Positions 1 through 6,537 of a stretch of DNA of 14,010 nt are shown here, piece after piece. The translations under genes and the position numbers were made by a program. Position 1 is the first letter of the stretch; each line of letters starts with the position of its first letter. A model generated the notes under the pieces. The model searched no databases, was not told where the DNA came from, and saw only the letters and a list, made by a program, of their open reading frames with translations. The DNA is from an uncultured Eubacteriales bacterium (GTDB lineage: Bacteria > Bacillota > Clostridia > Oscillospirales > Oscillospiraceae). The DNA lies in contig CABSBF010000042.1 of NCBI GenBank assembly GCA_902475855.1, forward strand, positions 1-14,010. Reading direction: 5' to 3'.

Positions 1-75
1 GGCACGTACTTCTTCCAAGCGGCCTCGGCATCCGGGTCGAGGGAGATGTCCCAGTTAAAGCGAGCCTGCTGCTAG
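1..75. other. Unassigned gene fragment at the left edge
   Basis: Both strands are open here and neither can be assigned. On the + strand, frame 1 is open from the window edge to a TAG at 73-75, so it could be the last 24 codons of a gene lying to the left. On the - strand, the frame from 71 to 1 reads QQARFNWDISLDPDAEAAW, which looks more protein-like. It follows directly on an in-frame TAG, however, and has no start codon before position 7, so it would be a decayed 5' end. The GC-rich composition differs from the AT-rich cassette that starts at 91, so this is probably a boundary between the RHS island and something else. Confidence 0.3.
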
Positions 76-94
76 GGATAGCAAAGCACATTTC

Positions 95-105
95 ATTAGA
101 CTAAT
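95..105. repeat. Small palindrome upstream of cassette 1
   Basis: ATTAGACTAAT is a perfect palindrome around one central base. It is kept unchanged at 1903-1913 upstream of the second cassette, although surrounding bases differ. It lies about 20 bases before the large hairpin. No protein or recombinase site is recognised. It may be chance, but its conservation in noncoding DNA makes it worth recording. Confidence 0.4.
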
Positions 106-124
106 TCATTCTTTTGCAGCTTTG

Positions 125-162
125 GTACCTAGCTTGATGAGATTTTTCATCAAGCTAGATAC
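125..162 (+). repeat. Long hairpin covering the RHS start codon, copy 1
   Basis: The arms are GTACCTAGCTTGATGA (125-140) and 147-162 around a six-base loop GATTTT. Fifteen of the sixteen pairs match; the C at 128 faces A at 159. The arms contain the only ATG (137) of the downstream RHS frame, so in RNA the start would be buried. No T-run follows, so it is not a standard terminator. The same structure, perfectly paired, is at 1934-1971. Confidence 0.85.
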
Positions 163-1216
163 GGATAATGACACGCTGGAAGAGCCGGAAACGCCGGACA
201 CTCCGCCGACGGAAAATGCACCTCTCCACCGCGGCGAAGCAAAAGAAACCATAACGGAAACCCACCGGTACATCTACACTGGGGGAAAACTGCTTCGCGA
301 AACAATCTCCGACGGTACGACGACCAAAACGTTAGATTTTAATTATGATAACGTCGGTATGCCATACAGCCTGATCTACAACAACGGCACGACAACAACA
401 ACCTATTACTACATTACCAACCTTCAAGGCGACGTGATGTATCTGGTCGATGCAAATGGCGTTCAGGTCGCAGCGTATGACTACGACCCCTACGGCAAGA
501 TAATCACCGCCACCGGCGAACTCGCAGGAATCAACCCTCTGAGATACAGGGGCTATTACTACGACACCGAAACCGGCTTCTATTATCTCCAGAGCCGCTA
601 TTATGACCCGGAAATCTGTAGGTTCATCAACGCGGATAGCTATGCAAGCACAGGACAGGGACTTTTAGGCTACAATATGTTTGCCTACTGTCAAAATAAT
701 CCCATTGCTTTTGCAGATTATAATGGCGAATGGATTCATTTAGTCATTGGTGCTGCGGTCGGTTTTGCAGCCGGAGCAATTTCGGCCGCAGTTACTGGTG
801 GGAGCTGGGCTGATATAGGAATCAGTGCGCTTGCTGGCGGCGTTGCCGGAGCAATTGTGGCAGGAACAGGAAATCCATATCTCGGGAAAGCTGCTGCATC
901 TGCAATTAATGGCGCTGCAACATTTATTGATTGTTATTATATTAACGATATGAGCGTAGAAAATAGCTTGTTATGTGCAGCGGCCTCCTCAACAATTACA
1001 TATGCAACATGTTCCATCAGCGGGAAGGCTGGCGGGGACTTGTTTGTCTCAACAATAACGGATTGTACTATCGGTTTTGGCGGGAGTCTGACCTCCTCAG
1101 GAATATCCGCGGGCATCAGCAGAAAAACAAGCACACAATCACAGCCCTCTAATGCCGCTTACCGTACTACGCCAAAAGTCAATCGTTATTCAATTCCCAC
1201 ACTGGGGGTAAATTAA
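137..1216 (+). CDS. Headless RHS core protein with glycine-rich, membrane-like tip (orphan polymorphic-toxin module 1)
   Basis: RHS/YD-repeat proteins are large surface or secreted toxins whose variable C-terminal tip is the effector. Here only the end of the core is present (359 aa). Residues 39-130 are YD-type sequence and residues 133-174 are the conserved junction (RYRGYYYDTETGFYYLQSRY). NMFAYCQNNPIAFAD at 180-194 marks the switch to the tip. The tip (about 199-359) starts with a small-residue hydrophobic stretch (GAAVGFAAGAISAAV) and a second one near 228-243. It shows no known nuclease or deaminase motif. There is no signal peptide and no Shine-Dalgarno site; the ATG at 137 sits inside a hairpin. 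A TTG at 122 would give 364 aa, and the frame is open back to 59 without another start. It is followed 2 bases later by a membrane protein that is its likely immunity partner. I infer a silent or orphan module; a toxic activity for the tip is unproven. Confidence 0.75.
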   Translation: MRFFIKLDTDNDTLEEPETPDTPPTENAPLHRGEAKETITETHRYIYTGGKLLRETISDGTTTKTLDFNYDNVGMPYSLIYNNGTTTTTYYYITNLQGDVMYLVDANGVQVAAYDYDPYGKIITATGELAGINPLRYRGYYYDTETGFYYLQSRYYDPEICRFINADSYASTGQGLLGYNMFAYCQNNPIAFADYNGEWIHLVIGAAVGFAAGAISAAVTGGSWADIGISALAGGVAGAIVAGTGNPYLGKAAASAINGAATFIDCYYINDMSVENSLLCAAASSTITYATCSISGKAGGDLFVSTITDCTIGFGGSLTSSGISAGISRKTSTQSQPSNAAYRTTPKVNRYSIPTLGVN

Positions 1217-1218
1217 CC

Positions 1219-1752
1219 ATGAAAACTGCAAAATCATCCGATCACGGGCAGGGAGTATTTCTGCTAGTCTTTGCATTAATCCTGTTTTTGCTGCCACAGC
1301 TTCCATTTGTCCGTGGAGGGTTAGCCAATCTATCGTCCAAAAAATCCGCACAATGGGTTCTCCCGCTATTCTCCTACATACTTGCCACAATCCTGCTGAT
1401 GCTTGCATGCTCATGTATGAGGACCCTTGTGCTAACGAGAGAGGGAATCGTGCATTACCTCTTTGGTGTTCGCTATCGTATTACGCTCTGGGATGATATT
1501 TGTGATATTTCGCGGGTATGTTTGACGGCAAAACGCGGCACAGAAATACTTGTGACCCGAAAAAACACAACCATTCTGCGACCGCGCACAAACGGTTGGT
1601 ATGCAGGACAGGTTGTCGGGAACTTTAGAACACAGATTTTTCCGATGCTAACTGGACGCATCTTTACATTAAAAAACAGACTAGATATTCTGGAATGTAT
1701 CAAGCTATATTACGGAGAGCTAGATTTTGATTTGGCTGATGTTAGAAATTAA
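1219..1752 (+). CDS. Putative membrane immunity protein with PH-like domain (partner of RHS tip 1)
   Basis: This 177 aa protein has two predicted membrane helices (about residues 12-31 and 46-67) followed by a soluble region of about 110 residues. Its pattern (LTREGIVHY, then GVRYRITLWDDICDI) resembles bacterial PH-like domains, where a WDDI motif is common. The ATG lies 2 bases after the stop of the RHS frame with only a weak G-run upstream (1204-1208), suggesting translational coupling. In polymorphic-toxin loci the gene directly after the tip normally encodes immunity. A membrane-located immunity protein would fit a membrane-acting tip 1, but this is inference from position and topology. 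I do not recognise a named immunity family. The gene is clearly more AT-rich than the metabolic genes to the right. Confidence 0.6.
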   Translation: MKTAKSSDHGQGVFLLVFALILFLLPQLPFVRGGLANLSSKKSAQWVLPLFSYILATILLMLACSCMRTLVLTREGIVHYLFGVRYRITLWDDICDISRVCLTAKRGTEILVTRKNTTILRPRTNGWYAGQVVGNFRTQIFPMLTGRIFTLKNRLDILECIKLYYGELDFDLADVRN

Positions 1753-1898
1753 AAGCACTAGAAGCCAGAATCATCTGCGGTTCCGCGTTTTGCACACTGC
1801 CTCTTAAAGAAGCGTCTCTTACAAAGGATAACTACTTGCATTTTTTCCTTGAATATCTATATTAACTAGAACAAACTCAATTGGAGCAGCAACTCATC
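1753..1898. other. Intercassette spacer
   Basis: These 146 bases lie between the first immunity-like gene and the second cassette. I see no gene, no strong promoter, and no hairpin followed by a T-run. If cassette 2 is transcribed, it must be by read-through or from a weak AT-rich element here. Confidence 0.5.
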
Positions 1899-2527
1899 TT
1901 TCATTAGACTAATTCATTCCTTCGCAACTTTTTGTACCTAGCTTGATGAGATTTTTCATCAAGCTAGGTACGGATAATGACACGCCGGAGGAGCCGGAAA
2001 TGCCGGACACTCCGCCGACGGGAAACGCGCCTCTCCACCGCGGCGAAGCAAAAGAAACCATAACGGAAACTCACCAGTACATCTACGCTGGGAGAAAGCT
2101 GCTGCGGGAAACGATCTCCGACGGTACGACGACCAAGACGCTGGACTTCACCTACGACAACGTCGGGATGCCATACAATCTGACCTATAACAATGGCAGC
2201 ACAACTGCAACGTATTATTACATTACCAGCCTTCAAGGCGATGTAATATACCTGGTTGATGCAAATGGCGTTCAGGTCGCAGCGTATGACTATGACCCCT
2301 ACGGAAAAATCATCTCCGCCACCGGCGCAATGGCCGAAGTCAACCCACTGAGATATAGAGGCTATTATTACGACACTGAAACAGGTTTCTACTATCTCCA
2401 GAGCCGTTACTATGACCCCGAGATTTGCAGATTCATCAATGCAGATAGCTATGCCAGCACCGGACAAAGCTATCTTGGCTACAATATGTTTGCATATTGT
2501 GCTAATAACCCGATAGCTTACACTGAT
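1899..2527 (+). repeat. RHS cassette direct repeat, copy 2
   Basis: This is the partner of the repeat at 91-718. It starts with the same TTTCATTAGACTAATTCATT block. One extra T before the hairpin (TTTTTGTACC against TTTGGTACC) accounts for the only length change I see in the 5' part. Sequence similarity ends just after the NMFAYC..NNPIAY codons, exactly where the toxin tip begins. Third-position differences are frequent, so the duplication or capture is not recent. Confidence 0.9.
1934..1971 (+). repeat. Long hairpin covering the RHS start codon, copy 2
   Basis: Perfect 16-bp arms GTACCTAGCTTGATGA (1934-1949) and TCATCAAGCTAGGTAC (1956-1971) enclose the loop GATTTT. It matches the hairpin at 125-162, where one pair is broken. 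The ATG at 1946 lies in the left arm. It is not followed by a T-run. Its role (translation block, recombination site, or both) is unknown. Confidence 0.9.
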
Positions 2528-3085
2528 TTAGAGGGGGAAGCTCCTTGGAGTGCCCTTCCCTATTGGGGATACATCCACGATTTGGTTGTTAAAGATATTG
2601 TTGTTAAATACAGCAATTCAAAACGCACTCTAAGCAGCGAAGTGTCATGCTCAACAGGGCGTATGGACATATTCGACAAATCCTCTGGGGAAGTATGGGA
2701 AGTCAAATCTGCCGGGCCAGCATCACTTATCGGGGTTGCACAGCTATACAGGTATACTCAAGGAACGTACAATGGAATGCCTATTATTATCGGGAGGAAA
2801 ACATTTAGTGGTGAATTTGATAGGGGAAACTTTCATGTCAAATACTGGACTGTTGCAAGCGGATTAATTGTCTATGATTTTTCGTATAAAGGTAAGGAAA
2901 AAGAAATTGTCACTGTATCAGCATATGAAAAGCAGGAATCCGAACAGAAAAGTACCCCAAAGGTTGGCGGAATAGCAATGGCCGCGGCAGGCGCGCTAGG
3001 AGCAGGCCAAGCCGGAGCTGCAATCGTATCTGCCATAGGGGGCCCGTTGACCAGCTTCAAACGCAACTATTATTGTTTCCAATGA
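1946..3085 (+). CDS. Headless RHS core protein with PD-(D/E)XK nuclease-like toxin tip (orphan module 2)
   Basis: This 379 aa product has the same RHS core end as module 1 (conserved block at residues 133-174), then an unrelated tip from about residue 197. The tip holds GRMDIFD...GEVWEVKSAG followed by AQLYRYTQ. Numbered from this ATG, the acidic D241, the E252-x-K254 pair, an upstream E232 and the Q266-xxx-Y270 element match the order seen in restriction-endonuclease-fold toxins, which cut DNA. A small-residue hydrophobic tail (about 340-366) follows. No signal peptide, no YD-repeat shaft and no ribosome site are present; the in-frame TAA at 1910-1912 excludes a longer protein. An alternative TTG start lies at 1943. 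The next gene, 21 bases downstream, is the expected immunity partner. DNase activity is inferred from the motif; expression as a stand-alone gene is doubtful. Confidence 0.75.
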   Translation: MRFFIKLGTDNDTPEEPEMPDTPPTGNAPLHRGEAKETITETHQYIYAGRKLLRETISDGTTTKTLDFTYDNVGMPYNLTYNNGSTTATYYYITSLQGDVIYLVDANGVQVAAYDYDPYGKIISATGAMAEVNPLRYRGYYYDTETGFYYLQSRYYDPEICRFINADSYASTGQSYLGYNMFAYCANNPIAYTDLEGEAPWSALPYWGYIHDLVVKDIVVKYSNSKRTLSSEVSCSTGRMDIFDKSSGEVWEVKSAGPASLIGVAQLYRYTQGTYNGMPIIIGRKTFSGEFDRGNFHVKYWTVASGLIVYDFSYKGKEKEIVTVSAYEKQESEQKSTPKVGGIAMAAAGALGAGQAGAAIVSAIGGPLTSFKRNYYCFQ

Positions 3086-3093
3086 CTTACAGG

Positions 3094-3099
3094 AAGGAG
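3094..3099 (+). promoter_or_regulatory. Strong ribosome binding site of the second immunity-like gene
   Basis: AAGGAG lies 7 bases before the ATG at 3107. It contrasts with the RHS frames, which have no Shine-Dalgarno sequence. The immunity-like gene can therefore be translated efficiently even if the toxin tip is not. Confidence 0.75.
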
Positions 3100-3106
3100 A
3101 ACTACA

Positions 3107-3955
3107 ATGACATTCGACCGATTTATGAAAGAGTTCTTAGCGGAGGAGTTTAAGGATTTCCCCAATACAGTATACAAATATGACTGTTGGTACAGCTTCA
3201 CGCCACAGGGTGTGATGCATCAGGTGTTTGTATTTCGTAGTCGAAGCGGAGGAATTGACCTGCATTATGGCGCTACTCCCATAATCGCTCCACTAATAAT
3301 TGTAGCCGGCAACGGCCTTAAGAAACCAATTTTTGATCGACCGGATAGAGCTGTATGTTTTGAGTACGCGAAGCACCATCCGGAGCTTGAGTATGGAATT
3401 CACTCGGAAGTTCTGGACATACGGGCGAAGACTGTACAAGAACCGCAAAAAGCGGATATGCTGCATAAAATGACCCAAGAATTTATCATTCCATACTTTG
3501 CTTTAACAAATACAATGCAGGACTTATACAAGTATTGTATGAACAAAGCAGCACAAGCACTGGCCGGGAATTGTGTAAAGAATGGCTTCGACGTACGGCC
3601 CCACCTTTCAGATTATTACCGCTTTGGCGAGGCTCCATATGCACTTTCCTATTTGCACAAGTATGATGAGGCGTTAGAAGGAATTAAAAAGCGCAGAGAT
3701 TCAGCAATCTCTCAATTGTACGCTAACGCTGCATATTGGAAAGAACGGAATCAACCAATAGATGAACGCGACCTTCAAACGGGGCTGAATAATTGCGAGA
3801 GAGCTGAAGAAGACGGCGAAAAACTTCTGCTGCTGCCAGAAGAGGAGCAGCAGCGGAGGCTGCGCGAGATTTTTGAAGAAAATCGCGTAAAAATCCGCGA
3901 CTTGCTGAAGATTGATCCAAAATTTGATGTTGATTTCATCTTCCCGGAGAAATAG
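3107..3955 (+). CDS. Putative immunity protein for the nuclease-like RHS tip
   Basis: This 282 aa, probably cytoplasmic protein has no signal peptide and no convincing membrane helix. Only a short hydrophobic stretch (PIIAPLIIVAG) occurs near residues 58-68. The middle is mixed, and the C-terminal third is strongly charged and helical (about 205-265, EEEQQRRLREIFEENRVK), probably a coiled coil. I do not recognise a family. It follows the nuclease-like tip by 21 bases on the same strand and has its own strong ribosome site, the usual arrangement of a toxin-neutralising partner. Immunity is inferred from position only; a housekeeping or regulatory role cannot be excluded. Confidence 0.6.
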   Translation: MTFDRFMKEFLAEEFKDFPNTVYKYDCWYSFTPQGVMHQVFVFRSRSGGIDLHYGATPIIAPLIIVAGNGLKKPIFDRPDRAVCFEYAKHHPELEYGIHSEVLDIRAKTVQEPQKADMLHKMTQEFIIPYFALTNTMQDLYKYCMNKAAQALAGNCVKNGFDVRPHLSDYYRFGEAPYALSYLHKYDEALEGIKKRRDSAISQLYANAAYWKERNQPIDERDLQTGLNNCERAEEDGEKLLLLPEEEQQRRLREIFEENRVKIRDLLKIDPKFDVDFIFPEK

Positions 3956-3958
3956 TCA

Positions 3959-3983
3959 AAGCCGCCGACTAAGCCAGCGGCTT
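3959..3983 (+). other. Hairpin just after the second immunity-like gene
   Basis: AAGCCGC (3959-3965) and GCGGCTT (3977-3983) form a 7-bp stem with an 11-base loop, 3 bases after the TAG stop. No T-run follows on the + strand, so it is at best a weak terminator or a 3'-end stabiliser. Confidence 0.4.
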
Positions 3984-4050
3984 GAATATGCCCCGGAAGG
4001 GCTTGGTACAGGCGCAGCCCCTCAAAAGGCTGCGTTGGTTGTGCCTTACC

Positions 4051-4093
4051 AAAAGCAAAAATCCTCCGTATGCTGTGCGCACACGGAGGATTT
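4051..4093 (-). terminator. Rho-independent terminator of the HAD-MFS-GDPD operon
   Basis: Read on the - strand, AAATCCTCCGT (4093-4083) pairs with ACGGAGGATTT (4069-4059) in an 11-bp stem with a 13-base loop, followed by TTTTTGCTTTT. It starts 44 bases beyond the stop codon of the phosphodiesterase gene. On the + strand the bases after the stem (TTTGATCTTT) are a weaker T-tract, so it may also stop transcripts coming from the RHS island. Confidence 0.8.
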
Positions 4094-4136
4094 GATCTTT
4101 ATCTCTGCCCTGCGCTGATGCGGGCAGCGCGCCCTG

Positions 4137-4982
4137 TCAGGCGCGTTCTTTCCTCTCGCCAGGCACACAATGCTCAAAGATGATCAGGCAGCCGTCGTCC
4201 AGCGCAGCTTGCGCATCCTCGGTGGTACGGATTGTCCAGGAGACCTCCTGCACGCCCCACAGCCCGCGGCACAGCCGCAGGCTGACATTCTTCCGGTCGG
4301 AAAAACGGTAGGCAATGAAATCCGGCGCAGTGAGGAAGCCGGTCATCAGGTTGGTCAGCAGGAAGGCCGCAGGAAGCACCAGATTGTTGCGATCCTTCAG
4401 AAAATTGCAGGAGAGCTGGCCGCGCACAATCTCCGGACGGTGACGGCGCAGCCACCGCAGCACGCGGGGGTCGAAGGATTCAATGCAATAGGTGAGCTGC
4501 GGAAAACGGTCGAGCAGCTCGCAGGTGCGCTTTGTCAGCTCAGCCTGGTTGCCCTTGCAGGGCTTGATCTCCACAACCAGCGGCGTCCGCCCCTCAAAAA
4601 TCGGCAGAACCTCTTCCAGATACGGCACGGGCTCATCCGTTCCCTCCAGGCGGCAGGAGGAAAGCTCCTCGGCCGTCATGTCGCAGAGCCTGCGGTCTAC
4701 ACCGGCAGTACGCTTCAGGCTTTCGTCATGCATGACGGCGAGTCTGCCGTCCTTTGTCAGATGCACGTCCAGTTCCGCACCGTAGCCCTGCTCCACTGCC
4801 CGGCGGAAGGCCAGCAGGGAGTTTTCCGGCACACCTTTTTTTGCATCATGCAGACCACGATGGGCATAATAATACCGGTCTAAAGTGGAAAAAGCAGACT
4901 TTTTCCGCTTGCAGAAAATCATGATCAGCCACAGAAGCCCCAGTGCCAGCAGCACGATCAGGCAAATCAAAACAGCTTTCAT
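4137..4982 (-). CDS. Membrane-anchored glycerophosphodiester phosphodiesterase
   Basis: This enzyme would hydrolyse glycerophosphodiesters to an alcohol and glycerol-3-phosphate. In 281 aa it has one N-terminal membrane helix (residues 2-23) followed by KRKK, then a GDPD TIM-barrel. The signatures are H41-R42-G43 (HRGLHD), PENS at 52-55, E69-L-D71 (ELDVHLTKDG), H84 (MHDESLKRT) and E137-I-K139. These are the expected catalytic and metal ligands. The cluster of lysines after the helix suggests, by the positive-inside rule, that the barrel faces the cytoplasm. The start is supported by AGGAG 7 bases upstream, embedded in the end of the MFS gene; only 4 bases separate the genes. Last gene of the operon, closed by the terminator at 4051-4093. 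Family assignment is firm; the natural substrate is not known. Confidence 0.9.
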   Translation of the reverse strand: MKAVLICLIVLLALGLLWLIMIFCKRKKSAFSTLDRYYYAHRGLHDAKKGVPENSLLAFRRAVEQGYGAELDVHLTKDGRLAVMHDESLKRTAGVDRRLCDMTAEELSSCRLEGTDEPVPYLEEVLPIFEGRTPLVVEIKPCKGNQAELTKRTCELLDRFPQLTYCIESFDPRVLRWLRRHRPEIVRGQLSCNFLKDRNNLVLPAAFLLTNLMTGFLTAPDFIAYRFSDRKNVSLRLCRGLWGVQEVSWTIRTTEDAQAALDDGCLIIFEHCVPGERKERA

Positions 4983-4986
4983 TTTC

Positions 4987-6537
4987 TCACTCCTCTACAT
5001 CCAGCGCTTCCAGTCCCTTTTTGGCGACCGGCTTGTTGTCCCCGTGCATGACGAAGAGCATGGTCACAAAGGCCAGCGCGACGAACACCGTCGCATAGGG
5101 AAACAGGCTCGTCATGCCGAGCTTATCCATCAGCAGGCCGGAAAACATCGGGGTGACTGTCTGTGCAGCCATACTTGCAGTGTAATAAATACCGGTATAG
5201 CGCCCGACATCGCTGCCGCTGCACATCTCGACCACCATGGGGAAGGAGTTGACATTGATCGTCGCCCAGCCGATGCCGGCCAGCGCAAACATGGCGTTCA
5301 TCAGCATCGTGGGGCTGCTCTCATTGAGGAAGCAGGCCACGCCGAAGGCCGTCGCCAGCATTGCAACACCTGCAAGGATGGTCTTTTTGCGGCCGAACCT
5401 GGAGGAAACCATGCCGACCGGCAGGTAGGAAAGGATGGCCGCGCCCTGCGCGATCATCAGGGTCATGTTGTAATCCTTGTTCAGAACATTGCTTGCATAG
5501 ACCGAGTACTTGGAGGTCACGGCGTTATAGCCCATGAACCAGAGAATGATGGACGCAAGCAGGAACAGAAGCGACCGCCGCTCTGCCCTGCCCAGCCGGT
5601 GCTTTTCTCCCGCTGTTTCAGGCGTATCCTCCTTGATCCCATAGAGCTTGCTCTCCTCCTGCATCCGCTGCACGAGTTTCGGTTCGCGCACCTTCCACAT
5701 GAAGATCGCCAGCGCCAGCAGCATGATTCCCGCAATCACGGAGAAATAGCCCGTGTAGGACATCATGGAATTCTTCGCCGAGGAGGTTGCGAAGACCATG
5801 CCGAGCACCAGAACCAGAATGCCGCCCGCCGTTCCCATGAGGTTGATGACGGCATTTGCCTTGCTGCGCAGGGGTTTGATGGTCACATCCGGCATGAGCG
5901 CAACCGCCGGACTGCGGAAGGTCGCCATGGCGATGAGCGCCACCAGCAGCAGCGCAATAAACAGAATCAGCGTCCGGGGATAGGCGTGGGTCATTGCCTT
6001 GGCGCAGGCCTGCCGCGCCGGGACGACATAATCCGTGTACTCCGGGTTCGGTGTGCTCTTGCCGTCCTGCTCCATGCTGCTGCGGATCCGGATAAACTCA
6101 TCCTCGGTATACTTTTCGGACAGGACGAAGCTCTCGCCCTCCGGGGTCATGAGCGTCTTGCCCTCCTGCGCCTCATAGATCACGGCCAGCGCTTCGGGGT
6201 CGTCGATGGCGGCGAACTTCTGCACATTGGAGAGCTGATGGTTGTCCACAAAGGACAGGGAAACGAAGGCCAGCGCCGCAACGATCGTACCAATCAGGAT
6301 GAAGGGCGTGCGGCGGCCCATTTTGCCCTTGTGCCTGTCCGAGATCGCGCCGAACAGCGGCAGCATGAACAAGGCCAGGATGTTGTCCAACGCCATGATA
6401 ACGCCGGAGGCCGTCTGCGACAGACCGAATTTGTTCGTCAGGATCAGCGGGATGGTGTTGTCATACGCATGCCAGAAAGCGCAGATCAGGAAAAAGGCGA
6501 ATCCGACAAAAATCGTACGTTTATAGTTGAGCTTCAT
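4987..6537 (-). CDS. MFS transporter, SLC45/GPH-like sugar-cation symporter type
   Basis: A 516 aa integral membrane transporter with about 12 hydrophobic segments. The motif GAISDRHKGKMGRRTPFI at residues 63-80 is the MFS loop 2-3 signature in the form seen in SLC45 and sucrose-symporter relatives. Residues about 99-188, between the third and fourth helices, form an unusually long hydrophilic insertion (FAAIDDPEALAVIYEAQEG and onward), probably an external or cytoplasmic soluble domain. The ATG overlaps the TGA of the upstream HAD gene in ATGA, with GGAGG 7 bases before it, so translation is coupled. Next to a phosphodiesterase and a phosphatase, it may move a glycerophospho-compound, a sugar or a product of their action. 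The substrate cannot be read from sequence. Confidence 0.85.
   Translation of the reverse strand: MKLNYKRTIFVGFAFFLICAFWHAYDNTIPLILTNKFGLSQTASGVIMALDNILALFMLPLFGAISDRHKGKMGRRTPFILIGTIVAALAFVSLSFVDNHQLSNVQKFAAIDDPEALAVIYEAQEGKTLMTPEGESFVLSEKYTEDEFIRIRSSMEQDGKSTPNPEYTDYVVPARQACAKAMTHAYPRTLILFIALLLVALIAMATFRSPAVALMPDVTIKPLRSKANAVINLMGTAGGILVLVLGMVFATSSAKNSMMSYTGYFSVIAGIMLLALAIFMWKVREPKLVQRMQEESKLYGIKEDTPETAGEKHRLGRAERRSLLFLLASIILWFMGYNAVTSKYSVYASNVLNKDYNMTLMIAQGAAILSYLPVGMVSSRFGRKKTILAGVAMLATAFGVACFLNESSPTMLMNAMFALAGIGWATINVNSFPMVVEMCSGSDVGRYTGIYYTASMAAQTVTPMFSGLLMDKLGMTSLFPYATVFVALAFVTMLFVMHGDNKPVAKKGLEALDVEE

Larger units (their letters stand above)
91..718 (+). repeat. RHS cassette direct repeat, copy 1
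   Basis: This segment is repeated at 1899-2527 with many substitutions but almost no indels; the spacing is 1808-1809 bases. The repeat starts in noncoding DNA (TTTCATTAGACTAATTCATT at 91), includes the hairpin at 125-162 and the whole RHS-core reading frame, and stops shortly after the NMFAYC..NNPIA motif, where the two tips become unrelated. By hand alignment about 24 of about 195 encoded residues differ. The homology therefore covers both regulatory-looking and coding DNA, as expected for a duplicated or captured cassette. The exact right edge is fuzzy by about 10-15 bases. Confidence 0.9.

Noticed and set aside
125..162. The RHS hairpin as a rho-independent terminator
   Set aside because: The stem is only moderately GC-rich and no T-run follows on either side; GGATAATGAC comes next on the + strand.
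1964..2467. A 167-codon - strand frame opposite the second RHS core
   Set aside because: The matching region of copy 1 does not keep it open over the same length, and the RHS motifs are on the + strand.
91..2527. The two cassette copies as a CRISPR array or tandem satellite
   Set aside because: There are only two copies, more than 600 bases long, with coding content and different unique genes between them.
3912..4118. A 68-codon open frame overlapping the end of the second immunity-like gene and the terminator
   Set aside because: It has no ribosome site, an arbitrary composition, and runs through the terminator hairpin.
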